A stretch of DNA of 64,000 nucleotides. Source: Lysobacter_K koreensis (GTDB taxonomy: Bacteria; Pseudomonadota; Gammaproteobacteria; Xanthomonadales; Xanthomonadaceae). Under the pieces are notes generated by a model that had not been told where the DNA came from, did no database searches, and saw only the letters and a program-made list of their open reading frames with translations. Numbering within the stretch: the first letter of the stretch is position 1; the number at the start of each line of letters is the position of its first letter. The stretch lies in the NCBI RefSeq assembly GCF_042677045.1, contig NZ_JBHTIH010000004.1:248001-312000 (forward strand). Direction: 5' to 3'. Below, piece after piece: positions 41,265 through 50,186 of the stretch. The translations under genes and the position numbers were made by a program.

Positions 41265-42614
41265 ATGCACGGCAAGCGACGGCAGCGGCAATCATCTCGG
41301 CACACCTCCCGTGCGCAAATCGCGCGCGTGCCCCTGCTCGCCGCGCTCACGTCATTCACCGCCCTCGCCCACGCCGCCCCGTCCACCATCGACAAGGGCG
41401 ACACCGCCTGGATGCTGGTCGCCACCGCGCTGGTGGTGCTGATGATCGTGCCCGGCCTGGCGCTGTTCTACGGCGGCCTGGTGCGTGCCAAGAACATCCT
41501 GTCGGTGCTGATGCAGGTGCTGGTGGTGGCCGCGCTCGCGTTCGTGCTGTGGGTCGCCTACGGCTACAGCCTCGCGTTCGACGGCGGCAACGCGCTGATC
41601 GGCGGCCTCGGTAAAGCGTTCCTGCACGGCGTCGGCGTCGACTCCGCGGTCGACACCTTCAGCGCGGGAGCGCAGATCCCGGAACTGGCCTACGTCGCGT
41701 TCCAGGGCGCGTTCGCCGCGATCAGCTGCGCGCTGGTGGTCGGCGCGATCGCCGAGCGCGCCAAGTTCGCCGCGGTGCTGCTTTTCACCGTGCTGTGGTT
41801 CACCTTGGCCTACCTGCCGCTGGCGCACATGGTGTGGGCGAGCGAAGGCCTGCTGTTCAAGCTCGGCGCGCTGGATTTTGCCGGCGGCACCGTGGTTCAC
41901 ATCAACGCCGGCGTCGCCGGCCTGGTCGGGGCGTGGATGCTCGGCCCGCGGATCGGCTTCGGCCGCGAGCGGCTGTCGCCGCACAGCCTGCCGCTGACGA
42001 TGACCGGCGCCGCACTGCTGTGGGTCGGCTGGTTCGGCTTCAACGCCGGTTCCGCGCTCGAGGCGAGCGGCATTGCCGCGCTCGCGTTCCTCAACACGCT
42101 GGTCGCCGCGTCGGCGGCGGTGCTGGCGTGGAGCGCGGTCGAAGCGCGCTTCCGCGGCCGCGCCTCGATGCTCGGCGCCGCGTCGGGCGCGGTGTCGGGC
42201 CTGGTCACCATCACCCCGGCCTGCGGCACGGTCGGCGTCGGCGGCGCGCTGCTGATCGGCGCGCTCGGTGGCATCGCCGGCTTCTGGGGCGTCAACGCGC
42301 TCAAGCGTCGCCTGCGCGCCGACGACAGTCTCGACGTGTTCGGCATCCACGGCGTGTGCGGCATCGTCGGCGCGCTGCTGACTGCGGTGTTCACCGCGCC
42401 CGCGCTGGGCGGCAGCGGCGCCGCCGATTTCGCCTGGGCCGCGCAGCTGGGCGTGCAGGCGCTGGGCGTGGGCCTGACGGTGGCGTGGTCCGGCATCGCC
42501 GCGCTGCTCGCGTTCTTCATCGCGCGCGCGGTGTTCGGCCTGCGCGTCGACCACGAGGCCGAACGCGAAGGCCTCGACATCAGCGCCCACGGCGAATCGG
42601 CGTACGAGATCTGA
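41265..42614 (+). CDS. amtB: Ammonium transporter AmtB
   Basis: This protein of about 449 residues has an N-terminal signal-like segment (LLAALTSFTALAHAA) and 11 expected transmembrane helices. The pore histidines are in VVHINAGVAGLVGA and DVFGIHGVCGIVGA, and WVGWFGFNAGSAL is typical of Amt proteins. It conducts ammonium/ammonia into the cell. A GlnK gene, usually adjacent, is not present. No sigma-54 site was found directly upstream; the glnA-amtB interval is filled with repeats. The start is uncertain (ATG 41238 is also in frame). Confidence 0.93.
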   Translation: MHGKRRQRQSSRHTSRAQIARVPLLAALTSFTALAHAAPSTIDKGDTAWMLVATALVVLMIVPGLALFYGGLVRAKNILSVLMQVLVVAALAFVLWVAYGYSLAFDGGNALIGGLGKAFLHGVGVDSAVDTFSAGAQIPELAYVAFQGAFAAISCALVVGAIAERAKFAAVLLFTVLWFTLAYLPLAHMVWASEGLLFKLGALDFAGGTVVHINAGVAGLVGAWMLGPRIGFGRERLSPHSLPLTMTGAALLWVGWFGFNAGSALEASGIAALAFLNTLVAASAAVLAWSAVEARFRGRASMLGAASGAVSGLVTITPACGTVGVGGALLIGALGGIAGFWGVNALKRRLRADDSLDVFGIHGVCGIVGALLTAVFTAPALGGSGAADFAWAAQLGVQALGVGLTVAWSGIAALLAFFIARAVFGLRVDHEAEREGLDISAHGESAYEI

Positions 42615-42681
42615 CGCGGCCCACCCTCGCCGCCGACATGCGGCACACTCGCGGTTCGCTCCCGACCCCGGACCCCCGCGC

Positions 42682-43089
42682 ATGAGCTTCGTGATCACCC
42701 CGCACGCCCTGGGCAGCTTCGTCGCCTACCTGCTGACCGGCATCGCCGTGTGGGCGATCGCGCTGGCGGTGTACGCGCTGGTCACCCGCCACGGCGAGTT
42801 CAGGCTGATCCGCACCGGTAATAGCGCCGCGGCGATCGCGTTCGGCGGCGCCGCGATCGGCGTGGCATTGCCGGTCAGCAGCGTGATCACGCACGCGGTC
42901 AGCCTGCTCGACGCGCTGGCGTGGGGCGCGGTCGCGGTGGTGTTCCAGCTGATCGCCTACGGCGTGTCGCACCTGTTCGTGCCGAACATCTCGCGCAAGA
43001 TCGAGGCCGGCGACACCGCCGCCGGCACCTTCCTGGCCGCGGCATCCATCGCCATCGGCCTGATGAACGCCGCCGCGATGACCCCCTGA
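42682..43089 (+). CDS. DUF350 (YjfL-like) membrane protein
   Basis: This 135-residue protein has four hydrophobic helices and the DUF350 pattern (AIAFGGAAIGVALPVSSVI and a C-terminal GTFLAAASIAIGLMNAAAM). It lies with YgiB- and YgiC-like genes, the same set found as yjfL-yjfM-yjfC in enterobacteria. It is the likely first gene of that operon. Function unknown. Confidence 0.87.
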   Translation: MSFVITPHALGSFVAYLLTGIAVWAIALAVYALVTRHGEFRLIRTGNSAAAIAFGGAAIGVALPVSSVITHAVSLLDALAWGAVAVVFQLIAYGVSHLFVPNISRKIEAGDTAAGTFLAAASIAIGLMNAAAMTP

Positions 43090-43098
43090 GGCTTGCCG

Positions 43099-43680
43099 AT
43101 GAAACGCTCCCGCCACATGAAGCTCGTGCTGATGGCCGCCGTGCCGGTCGCCCTCACCGCCTGCCAGCCCGAACCGACCGGCACCGTCGTGCAGACCGTC
43201 GCCGAATGCCAGGCCGGCGGCTGGATGACGCCCGCGCAATGCGAGACCGCGCACAACGAGGCGCTGGCCGCGCACGCCACCAGCGCGCCGCGCTACGAGA
43301 GCCAGGCCGACTGCGAAGCCGAGTTCGGCCAGTGCACGCCGGCCCCACAACAAGGTGCCGAAGAAGAAACGCCGCAAGGCCAGCGCACCGCGTACATGCC
43401 GCCGATGAGCGGCTTCCTGATCGGCTACCTGATGGGCAGCATGGGCGGCCGCGGCATGGCGCCCGGCCCCGCCAACCCTGCCACCTACACCGGCGCCGCA
43501 CCGCTGTACCGCACCCGCGCCGGCGGCGAGTTCCACAACGCCCGCGGCGACGCCGTGGCCAAGAGCAGCGGCACCGTGTTCGGCAAGCGCGGCGCGTTGC
43601 CCGCGCCCGGCCGCGCAATCACCGTGTCGCGCGGCGGCTTCGGCGCGCGCGGCGCGTTCACCGGCGGCCGCGGCGCCTGA
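43099..43680 (+). CDS. DUF1190 (YgiB-like) lipoprotein
   Basis: This 193-residue lipoprotein has a signal peptide with lipobox LTAC near residue 22. Its cysteine-containing motif (ECQAGGWMTPAQCETAH, then DCEAEFGQC) and long glycine/arginine-rich C-terminus fit the YgiB/DUF1190 family. Located between DUF350 and the YgiC-like ligase, consistent with one operon. ATG 43099 is used; an upstream TTG 43093 lacks support. Confidence 0.87.
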   Translation: MKRSRHMKLVLMAAVPVALTACQPEPTGTVVQTVAECQAGGWMTPAQCETAHNEALAAHATSAPRYESQADCEAEFGQCTPAPQQGAEEETPQGQRTAYMPPMSGFLIGYLMGSMGGRGMAPGPANPATYTGAAPLYRTRAGGEFHNARGDAVAKSSGTVFGKRGALPAPGRAITVSRGGFGARGAFTGGRGA

Positions 43681-43681
43681 C

Positions 43682-44845
43682 GTGCAGCGCATCGCCATCG
43701 CCCCGCGCGCGGACTGGCGCGACCAGGCCGAGCAGCACGGTTTCGAGTTCCACACCATCGACGGCGCGCCGTACTGGGACGAGTCGGCGTACTACGCGTT
43801 CACCCTGCGCCAGGTGGAAGACGACATCGAGGCCGCCACCGAATCGCTGCATGCGATGGCGATGGACCTGGTTGGCGAGGTGGTCGGTTCCGAATCGCTG
43901 CTGACCCAGCTCGCGATCCCGGCCACGCACTGGGACTGGATCCGCGACTCCTGGCAGCGCGACGAACCGCACCTGTACGGCCGCATGGACCTGGCCTACG
44001 ACGGCCACGGCCCGGCCAAGCTCTACGAGTTCAACTACGACACCCCGACCGCGCTGTACGAAGCGGCGTACTTCCAGTGGCTGTGGCTGGAGCAGCAGCT
44101 CGCCGCGGGCCAGCTGCCGGCCGGCGCCGACCAGTACAACCGCATCCAGGAAGCGCTGTGCGAAACCCTGGCCACGCTCGCCAGCACGCAGCGGCTGGCG
44201 TCGCCGATGCACTTCTCGTGCGTGCGCGGGTCGGCCGAGGACCGCGGCACCGTGCGCTACCTGCAGGACTGCGCCGAACAGGTCGGCATCGACACCCGCT
44301 TCGTCGCCATCGAGGACATCGGCCTGAGCGCCGAGGGCTGGTTCACCGACGCCCAGGACTACGTGATCCGCACCCTGTTCAAGCTGTACCCGGTGGAGTT
44401 CCTGATGGAGGACAGCTTCGGCGCGCAGCTGCGCGGCGAGCGCATCCAACTGGTAGAGCCAGCGTGGAAGGCGGTGCTCAGCAACAAGGGCATCCTGCCG
44501 CTGCTGTGGGACCGCCACCGCGGCCACCCGAACCTGCTCGAGGCGCGCTTCGACGCCGCCGGCGGCGACCTCCCGCGCGGCTGGGTGCGCAAGCCCCTGC
44601 ACTCGCGCGAAGGCTCCAACATCGAGATCGTCACCCAACACGGCGAGCGCCACGCCTCCGACGGCCCCTACACCGGCCCCGCGATTCTGCAGGCGCACCA
44701 CCCGTTGCCGCAGTTCGCCGGCCGCTACCCGCTGGTCGGCAGCTGGGTGGTCGCCGACCAGGCCGTCGGCATGGGCCTGCGCGAGGACGCGGGACCGATC
44801 ACGCGCGACACGTCGTGCTTCGTGCCGCATGTGATCGTGGGGTAG
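43682..44845 (+). CDS. Glutathionylspermidine synthase-like ATP-grasp protein (YgiC)
   Basis: This 387-residue protein has the preATP-grasp/ATP-grasp sequence of the YgiC/YjfC family: LYGRMDLAYDG, LYEFNYDTPTALYEAAYFQW, SFGAQLRGERIQLVEPAW and the ATP-site LPRGWVRKPLHSREGSNI. Unlike true glutathionylspermidine synthase it lacks the amidase domain; its product is not established. GTG 43682 overlaps nothing but is 1 base from the previous stop, implying coupling. Confidence 0.88.
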   Translation: MQRIAIAPRADWRDQAEQHGFEFHTIDGAPYWDESAYYAFTLRQVEDDIEAATESLHAMAMDLVGEVVGSESLLTQLAIPATHWDWIRDSWQRDEPHLYGRMDLAYDGHGPAKLYEFNYDTPTALYEAAYFQWLWLEQQLAAGQLPAGADQYNRIQEALCETLATLASTQRLASPMHFSCVRGSAEDRGTVRYLQDCAEQVGIDTRFVAIEDIGLSAEGWFTDAQDYVIRTLFKLYPVEFLMEDSFGAQLRGERIQLVEPAWKAVLSNKGILPLLWDRHRGHPNLLEARFDAAGGDLPRGWVRKPLHSREGSNIEIVTQHGERHASDGPYTGPAILQAHHPLPQFAGRYPLVGSWVVADQAVGMGLREDAGPITRDTSCFVPHVIVG

Positions 44846-44851
44846 ATCCAC

Positions 44852-45298
44852 TCTTCCGGTTGCTCGGGGCAGCCACTTTGAACACGAGCGAAGACCGCGC
44901 ATGGAAGCGGCGATAAACGATGACTGCGCATCGAAGAACTTGAAGTGGAGGTTGTCCAGACCCTTGGCCTGAAAGAGTTCGTCGCTCGGAAATACCTCGA
45001 CAGCACCAACGAACTTCCCGTGGTACAGCGGAACGCGCCCAGCACGGTCCGAGTAGATCGAGATCGGGACGCCTTACGTCGAGTCAGTATCGAGGTTGAA
45101 CTCGATCGTAGTGCCCAGGGTCCTTAGCGCGCTGCGCAGACCGCCTCTGAACGCTTCAGCCTGCACCCTTCTGTCGAACTCGCCCCGCACGAATTGCTGG
45201 GAGTTGACGGCCAAGCGATCGAGCGTGGCGGATCCTCACGAACACGAGGCAACAAGCGCCATAGACAAAATCGAAATCGCCCAGCGCGCGCCCTGCAT
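44852..45298 (-). pseudogene. Decayed lipoprotein gene with two in-frame stops
   Basis: On the minus strand ATG 45298 opens MQGARWAISILSMALVASCS, a lipoprotein-like signal, followed at once by TGA (45238-45236). The same frame continues as DRLAVNSQQFVRGEFDRR ... TTIEFNLDTDST, TAA (45076-45074), then GVPISIYSDRAGRVPLYHGK and further protein-like sequence to about 44870. Composition and strand match the effector-immunity operon just upstream, so it looks like a third, inactivated lipoprotein gene (perhaps an orphan immunity gene). Sequencing error is an alternative for one stop but hardly both. Confidence 0.55.
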
Positions 45299-45398
45299 CT
45301 CGATGCGGTCACTTCCCCGCCACTATCTTGATCCAGCCGGCAACTGGCCTGTAGATGATTACACGGAGAAAATTCTATAGCCACATGGCAGAGTGGGG

Positions 45399-45827
45399 CT
45401 ATTTCTGTTCCCTGGTTGCCTTTAAATAACGCTCAATCTCAGCCCTCTCGGCGGCTGAAAAGTTGCCGTTTCTAAGAATTTCCATGACCTCTTCGGCGCT
45501 AAATCTAACCCCTTTAACAAACTCGAGAATGTCATCCTTGGAAACCGGGTCGGCCGATATGGGGGCAATCGAGCCATCAACGTTGCTTTCTTCATTAAGT
45601 CCCGGCTTGACGTTGATATAAATTCTGTAGCGCGATGTGCCTTCCGACAGTGATCCGTCGTAATAGAGCGTGGTTCCGGCAGGAATCATGTAGGGGCTGG
45701 GGTAGGTTTCCGAGCCTATGTAAAGCGGAGTCTTTAGAACGTGGACTTTGTCCATTTTGGCATCCTGTGTGCACCCGGCCATGGCGAGTGCCATTGAACA
45801 AACGTAGGTGAAGGATCGAACACTCAT
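45399..45827 (-). CDS. Candidate T6SS immunity lipoprotein
   Basis: This 142-residue protein has a lipoprotein signal with lipobox LAMAGC (cysteine 19) and a soluble mature domain with YIGSETYPSPYMIPAGTTLYY and a C-terminal helical segment. Its ATG overlaps the stop of the putative effector (ATGA), a coupling typical of toxin-immunity pairs. A periplasmic anchor implies that the toxin acts in the periplasm. No known family was recognised. Low GC marks it, with the effector, as recently acquired. Confidence 0.75.
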   Translation of the reverse strand: MSVRSFTYVCSMALAMAGCTQDAKMDKVHVLKTPLYIGSETYPSPYMIPAGTTLYYDGSLSEGTSRYRIYINVKPGLNEESNVDGSIAPISADPVSKDDILEFVKGVRFSAEEVMEILRNGNFSAAERAEIERYLKATREQK

Positions 45828-46546
45828 CTTGCACCCGCTTGGTAGGTCTTGCGTTTATCCACCCGGATCCTTACGTCGTTTGAACCATAGTAGGTTCGCA
45901 GATTTGCTGGTAGGAACAAGCGTTTAGGTGTTCCGTACTTTGCCTTCATCGCGGTCGACACCAAAGTGGACAGGACATCCTCGGGTCGAATGTGCTTTTC
46001 GGACCCTTCAACGACTCTAGGAATCGCTTGCTTCGCGCCATCAATGCTCAGCGTCGTGCAATTGGGGCCGAGCGCAAAATAGTCTGTCGAAATTTTGTAT
46101 CGTTTGTAGCTGGCAGTTGTTTTTAAAGGGTTGGATCCAGCGATCATCTTGTCGAAGTAGGCGATGGTCCGATTGGCTTGGGCTTCGAATATCGCGTACT
46201 GATATCCCCAGGACGTGCGCCCGGTTTGATTCTCGGAAGCGATGTACGCCCCGAAATTAGCCCAAATATTGAGAATACCTTCGCCGCGCGGACTGTCTTC
46301 GCCATCAAGGTCGATGCCAAAACCCAGCGACTCTGGGTAGATTCTTCCATAACGCCCGAAGTCATAGGTATGTTCGGTGCGAGGTGTCTTTATCCTCAGC
46401 GCGGTGTGCCCATACTTGTGCTCGACTCCTTGTCGCGTATACGGCCCGCCTATAATGATCTCGAGCTCCGAATCTGGCTTGAGCGCCGCTCGCACAACGC
46501 TATTCTGCGGAGCGACCGTTTGCGCCTTCGTTGTGGGCTTAGGCAT
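45824..46546 (-). CDS. Candidate T6SS effector, permuted NlpC/P60-like fold
   Basis: This 240-residue protein has His47 in KYGHTALRI and Cys163 in ALGPNCTTLSIDG, the His-before-Cys order of circularly permuted papain-like (NlpC/P60/LRAT-type) enzymes. The closest remembered T6SS analogue is TseH. It could cleave peptidoglycan or lipids. Its ATG lies inside the end of vgrG (8-base overlap), and it is followed by a lipoprotein immunity candidate, so delivery by this VgrG is likely. No signal peptide is present, as expected for VgrG cargo. GC is near 50 percent, far below the flanks. The fold and target are inferences. Confidence 0.72.
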   Translation of the reverse strand: MPKPTTKAQTVAPQNSVVRAALKPDSELEIIIGGPYTRQGVEHKYGHTALRIKTPRTEHTYDFGRYGRIYPESLGFGIDLDGEDSPRGEGILNIWANFGAYIASENQTGRTSWGYQYAIFEAQANRTIAYFDKMIAGSNPLKTTASYKRYKISTDYFALGPNCTTLSIDGAKQAIPRVVEGSEKHIRPEDVLSTLVSTAMKAKYGTPKRLFLPANLRTYYGSNDVRIRVDKRKTYQAGAR

Positions 46547-49367
46547 TGGACGCTCCCGCTTGTGTTTCGCCCCATACGACTTTGGCTTCTTCGCTCGCCA
46601 CAGAACCAACGCGCAGCGTTTTGCCTTCATGGTCGGTGCTGCCGAAGTACTCGTCTCCCGATGCAAGTAGCAGCTTGTATGGCATGCCTTCGACAGGCTC
46701 CCCCGTCAGTTCGTTGATCAACTGGAACTGCTGATCGAATCGTTTGATGCGCGTATCCGGCAATTTGGCCAAGATCGCCGCATCCCTAGCCCCGCTCAAA
46801 AACGGGTTCTCACTGGCCTTGACCGTGAAATTCCCGGGGCACGCAAACGTGATGTTGCCGCCTTCGAGAGTGACCTGGGTCTGCCCCGCCTGCAGCACGA
46901 TCTTCTTGCTCGCCAGCACGTCGATGCGCTCGTCGGTGGCGGTGATGGTGACGCTTTGGTCGGCCAGCAATTCCAGCGGGCCGACGTGGGCCTGCAGGCT
47001 GACCGGGCCGTTGGCGGCGATGGTGCGGATCGGGCCTTGCTGGGCGAACAGGGCGACGTGCGCGCCGCTGACGGCCGCATAGGTCTCGCCGGCGACGAGG
47101 TGGAGGTCTTGCTGCGCGGTCAGGTGGACGTTGCCGCCGGCGTAGGCGAGTGCGCTCTTGGGCGTGGCCAAGGCAATGCGGTCCGGACCTTCGACCAGCA
47201 GCAGCGGCCGGGCGAAGCGTTCGACCGGATCGCCGCTGGCCGCGCCTGCGCCTCCTGCGCCCGCGGCGCTCGCACCTCCTTGTGCACCGTCGCGCTTGCC
47301 GCCGCTGGGCTTGGTCGTGGCTTGGCCGTTGACGGCGCCGGCGTATTTGCCGTCCTGCTCGACGTCGAGCATGGTGATGAACTGCGTCTGCTGCGCGTTG
47401 GCACTCAGTGGCGCGACGTGGTGCTGGCCGGCGGCGTCGCTGAGCGCTTGCGCGGTCTGCGCGGCGGCCTGCAGTTGCGACACGGCTTCGGCGACGTCGA
47501 ACTGGGTCGAGCTTGCATTCGCCCTGGCGGTGCTCGAGACCAGCACGCCGGCGCCGGCGCGCAGGTTGCCCCAGCCCAGCGTCGCCAGGTCGAAACCTTG
47601 GCCGCGCAGGTTGCCGCGGTGGCCGTTGCCGTGCTCGACCAGGTAGCCCAGTTCCAGCCGGCTGTCGGCCAGCGTGGTGTGCAGCCGCTGGCGCAGCTGG
47701 CCGGGGGCGTCGTCGAGCAGCCATTGCTGCTGGCCGCCGCCGTCGAGCGACTGGGTGTGCAGGCCCGAGAGCGTGCCCAGGTGGTTGCTGGCATCGCCGA
47801 GCGCAAACGGCGGCGCGACCTCGCCGTTGTACAGCTGGCCGGTGACCAGCGGCTGGTCGATGTCGGCGTGCAGGAACTCGACCAGCACCTCGCTGCCGAT
47901 CCGCGGCAGCGCGTGCGAACCCCAATTCGGCCCGGCCAGCCACTCGGCCACGCGCACCCATGTGCCGCTGGTCTCGTTGCCCGGCGCGTGGCCGTCCGGG
48001 TGCGCGCTGGAGCCGCTCTCGCTCAACCCGCCGGCATGCGGCTGCGCGCCGCGCTGCCAGGCAAACTGGATTCGCACCTGATGGTCGCGGTTGGACGTGT
48101 TGGCCGCGTCGGGCAGGCCGACCACGCGCGCGGTCTGGGCGCCGGCGATATGCGGCTTGCGGCCGGGCATCGGCACGATCGGGGTGCCTTGCGGCACGGC
48201 GAGGAAGCGGTTGCGGTAGCTGCCGTGCTCGAGGCCAGCGTCGTCGAGCAGTTCGACGATGCCGCTGCCCAGGTTGTTGGCGGCCAGGTGCTCGACGGCC
48301 AGCGGCACGAAGGCTTGTCCCGACAGATCCGGATGCTGGCTCAGGGTGAACACCACGCCGGCGTCGAGGCCGCGGCCGTTGCCGGAGCCGGCGTGCAGGC
48401 GTTGCGGCAGGCGCAATGCATCCAGCCGCAGTTCGGCCGTCAGCTGCGCGTGCTCGCGCTGCGCGAAGCGGCCGGCGCGCGGCACGCGGTAGGCCTCGCG
48501 CAATGGCAGGTGCGGGCTGGCGGGATCGGCTTCGCTGGTGGCCGAGAGCGCTTCGACCTGCTCGGGCATCCAGCTCGCGGTCGTGAATGCATCGACCGTG
48601 GCCTGGCGTTGCTCGCCGAACTGGGTGATCGCATCGAGCGACTCGGTCGCATCGCTGCGGTGGAAGCGCAGGGTGTCTGGGGTCGCGGCGGGAAGCTGCG
48701 CCGCGCGGTCGAACACCACCAGCGTGTGCGCCCCGAAGGAAGTCCCCCCGGGGGACCTGGGTTCGTCGGTCTGGGCGTGTTCGAAGCGCCACGCCAGTCC
48801 GGCGTCGGCGAGCAGCCGCACCACGAAGTCCCAGTCGCTCTCGCGGTACTGGGTGGTGATCGCGGGTGTCGTCAGCGCCTGGCCCGCGTCGAAGCGGAAC
48901 GCGGCCTGCGGGTAGTCGGCGAAGACCCGCTCGAGCACGCCGAGCGCATCGAGGTCCTGGAAGATCAGCGCGTTGCGGCGTAGGGCCAGGAACGCGGTCC
49001 ACGGCGCCATCGTCAGCCGGTAGCGGGCCAGCCCACCGTCACTGCCCAGCGGTGCGAGCTGGGTGCAGTGGCCGTGCCACTGGCGCTGCGCACCCGTTGC
49101 CTGGCGCAGGCGCAAGGCGATCGGCTGGCCGATCAACGCCCGCACGTCGAGGAACGCCGATGCCGACAGGCAGTCGATCGTGAACTCGAACGGCGCGCAC
49201 ACCGCCTCGCGACCGGCGAAGCGTTCGACCACGAACGCGCCGGGCAGCGCGGTGTCGATCTCGATCAGGCGTGCGTGTTGCGACGCCCCGAAGGAAGTCT
49301 CCTTGGGGGAGAGTCGCCCTAGCCAGTCGCCGGCGTGGCGGGCGAGTGACTGGATATCCATATCCAT
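46539..49367 (-). CDS. vgrG: VgrG (TssI) spike protein with C-terminal TTR-like adaptor
   Basis: This 942-residue protein has the gp27/gp5-like VgrG core (YRESDWDFVVRLLADAGL, WVRVAEWLAGPNWGSHALPR and SEVLVEFLHADIDQPLVTGQ), a DUF2345 region, and a C-terminal extension of about 60 residues. The extension starts IKRFDQQFQLINELTGEPVEG, a transthyretin-like domain known to dock effectors. The GC of the last 200 bases drops to that of the effector gene. Two short palindromic repeats lie in frame (residues 20-28 and about 201-210, reading SPKETSFGA and SPGGTSFGA). It forms the tip of the Hcp tube together with a PAAR protein that is not in the window. Confidence 0.95.
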   Translation of the reverse strand: MDMDIQSLARHAGDWLGRLSPKETSFGASQHARLIEIDTALPGAFVVERFAGREAVCAPFEFTIDCLSASAFLDVRALIGQPIALRLRQATGAQRQWHGHCTQLAPLGSDGGLARYRLTMAPWTAFLALRRNALIFQDLDALGVLERVFADYPQAAFRFDAGQALTTPAITTQYRESDWDFVVRLLADAGLAWRFEHAQTDEPRSPGGTSFGAHTLVVFDRAAQLPAATPDTLRFHRSDATESLDAITQFGEQRQATVDAFTTASWMPEQVEALSATSEADPASPHLPLREAYRVPRAGRFAQREHAQLTAELRLDALRLPQRLHAGSGNGRGLDAGVVFTLSQHPDLSGQAFVPLAVEHLAANNLGSGIVELLDDAGLEHGSYRNRFLAVPQGTPIVPMPGRKPHIAGAQTARVVGLPDAANTSNRDHQVRIQFAWQRGAQPHAGGLSESGSSAHPDGHAPGNETSGTWVRVAEWLAGPNWGSHALPRIGSEVLVEFLHADIDQPLVTGQLYNGEVAPPFALGDASNHLGTLSGLHTQSLDGGGQQQWLLDDAPGQLRQRLHTTLADSRLELGYLVEHGNGHRGNLRGQGFDLATLGWGNLRAGAGVLVSSTARANASSTQFDVAEAVSQLQAAAQTAQALSDAAGQHHVAPLSANAQQTQFITMLDVEQDGKYAGAVNGQATTKPSGGKRDGAQGGASAAGAGGAGAASGDPVERFARPLLLVEGPDRIALATPKSALAYAGGNVHLTAQQDLHLVAGETYAAVSGAHVALFAQQGPIRTIAANGPVSLQAHVGPLELLADQSVTITATDERIDVLASKKIVLQAGQTQVTLEGGNITFACPGNFTVKASENPFLSGARDAAILAKLPDTRIKRFDQQFQLINELTGEPVEGMPYKLLLASGDEYFGSTDHEGKTLRVGSVASEEAKVVWGETQAGASNA
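48730..48756. repeat. Short palindrome in vgrG, copy 2
   Basis: GCCCCGAAGGAAGTCCCCCC then GGGGG; read in vgrG as SPGGTSFGA. In frame, without disrupting the protein. Confidence 0.8.
49285..49310. repeat. Short palindrome in vgrG, copy 1
   Basis: GCCCCGAAGGAAGTCTCCTT then GGGGG; read in vgrG as SPKETSFGA near the N-terminus. Confidence 0.8.
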
Positions 49368-49397
49368 ACCGATCCCATTGAAGAATGAAGCGCTGCG

Positions 49398-50186
49398 TCA
49401 GGGCAGGGTGATCGTCAGGTGTGCGGTGCGCGCCGGCAACTGGACCACGTCGTGGTAGCCGGCCAACTGCTTTTCCGTATGGCGACCGAGCAGCGTGTTC
49501 AAGCCGACGTAGCCGAGCACGCCGACCAGCGCGAGCACCGCTGCCGGCGCCCACAGCGGCGTGACCCGGCGCAGCGCGTGGGCGATGCGGTCCGGCGGCG
49601 CCCAGTGCGGCGCGAAGCCGGTGCGCTTGCCCTTGAGGTAGACGATCTCGTCGCCGAGCCGCGCCGTGAGATACCCGAGTTTCTCCGGGCCTTCGAGCCG
49701 GTACTTGCCCTCGAAGCCGAGCAGCAGGCAGTAGTGGTAGACCTCCAGCGAGGCCAGCCGCGGCGCGCCCTGCGCGCGCAGTTGCTCGAGGCGGTCGAAG
49801 AAGTGCTCGCCGGCCAGGTGCTCGCCGAACAGCCGCAGCTGCAGTGGGTTGCATTCCCACGCGTCGCGCAACGCGGAGGGCTGTGCGAGCACCGCCTCGT
49901 CGACCGCGGCACAAAACGCGTACTTGCCGGCGTAGACATCCTCCGAGGCGATCCCGAGCTTGATCGCGCCGCGCTCGACGGTTTCCAGGAAGCGCTGCAC
50001 CGATTCGACGAACGCCGCTTCGGCCTGCGGCAGCTGGCCGCGCTTGAGCAGCATCAGCAGGTAGAAGCCGTCGGACATCAGGTCGAGCAGGCTGCGCGCG
50101 CCACCGGCACCGGACGGCGCGGGCTGGGCCAGCGCCGGCGACAGCGACGGCATCGATTGCGGGACGGGGGGCAGGGGATAGGTCAT
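49398..50186 (-). CDS. tssL: T6SS inner-membrane protein TssL (DotU family)
   Basis: This 262-residue protein has the cytoplasmic DotU domain (LLMLLKRGQLPQAEAAFVES, YAFCAAVDEAVLAQPSALRD, LEVYHYCLLLGFEGKYRLEG) and a single C-terminal membrane helix at about residues 207-229. There is a short periplasmic tail, and no peptidoglycan-binding extension is present. It joins TssJ and TssM in the membrane complex and contacts TssK. ATG 50186 overlaps the tssK stop by 4 bases (ATGA). vgrG starts 30 bases downstream. Confidence 0.93.
   Translation of the reverse strand: MTYPLPPVPQSMPSLSPALAQPAPSGAGGARSLLDLMSDGFYLLMLLKRGQLPQAEAAFVESVQRFLETVERGAIKLGIASEDVYAGKYAFCAAVDEAVLAQPSALRDAWECNPLQLRLFGEHLAGEHFFDRLEQLRAQGAPRLASLEVYHYCLLLGFEGKYRLEGPEKLGYLTARLGDEIVYLKGKRTGFAPHWAPPDRIAHALRRVTPLWAPAAVLALVGVLGYVGLNTLLGRHTEKQLAGYHDVVQLPARTAHLTITLP

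Noticed and set aside
45096..45380. Plus-strand frame of 94 residues downstream of the YgiC-like gene
   Set aside because: Overlaps the better-supported minus-strand lipoprotein remnant and shows no family features.
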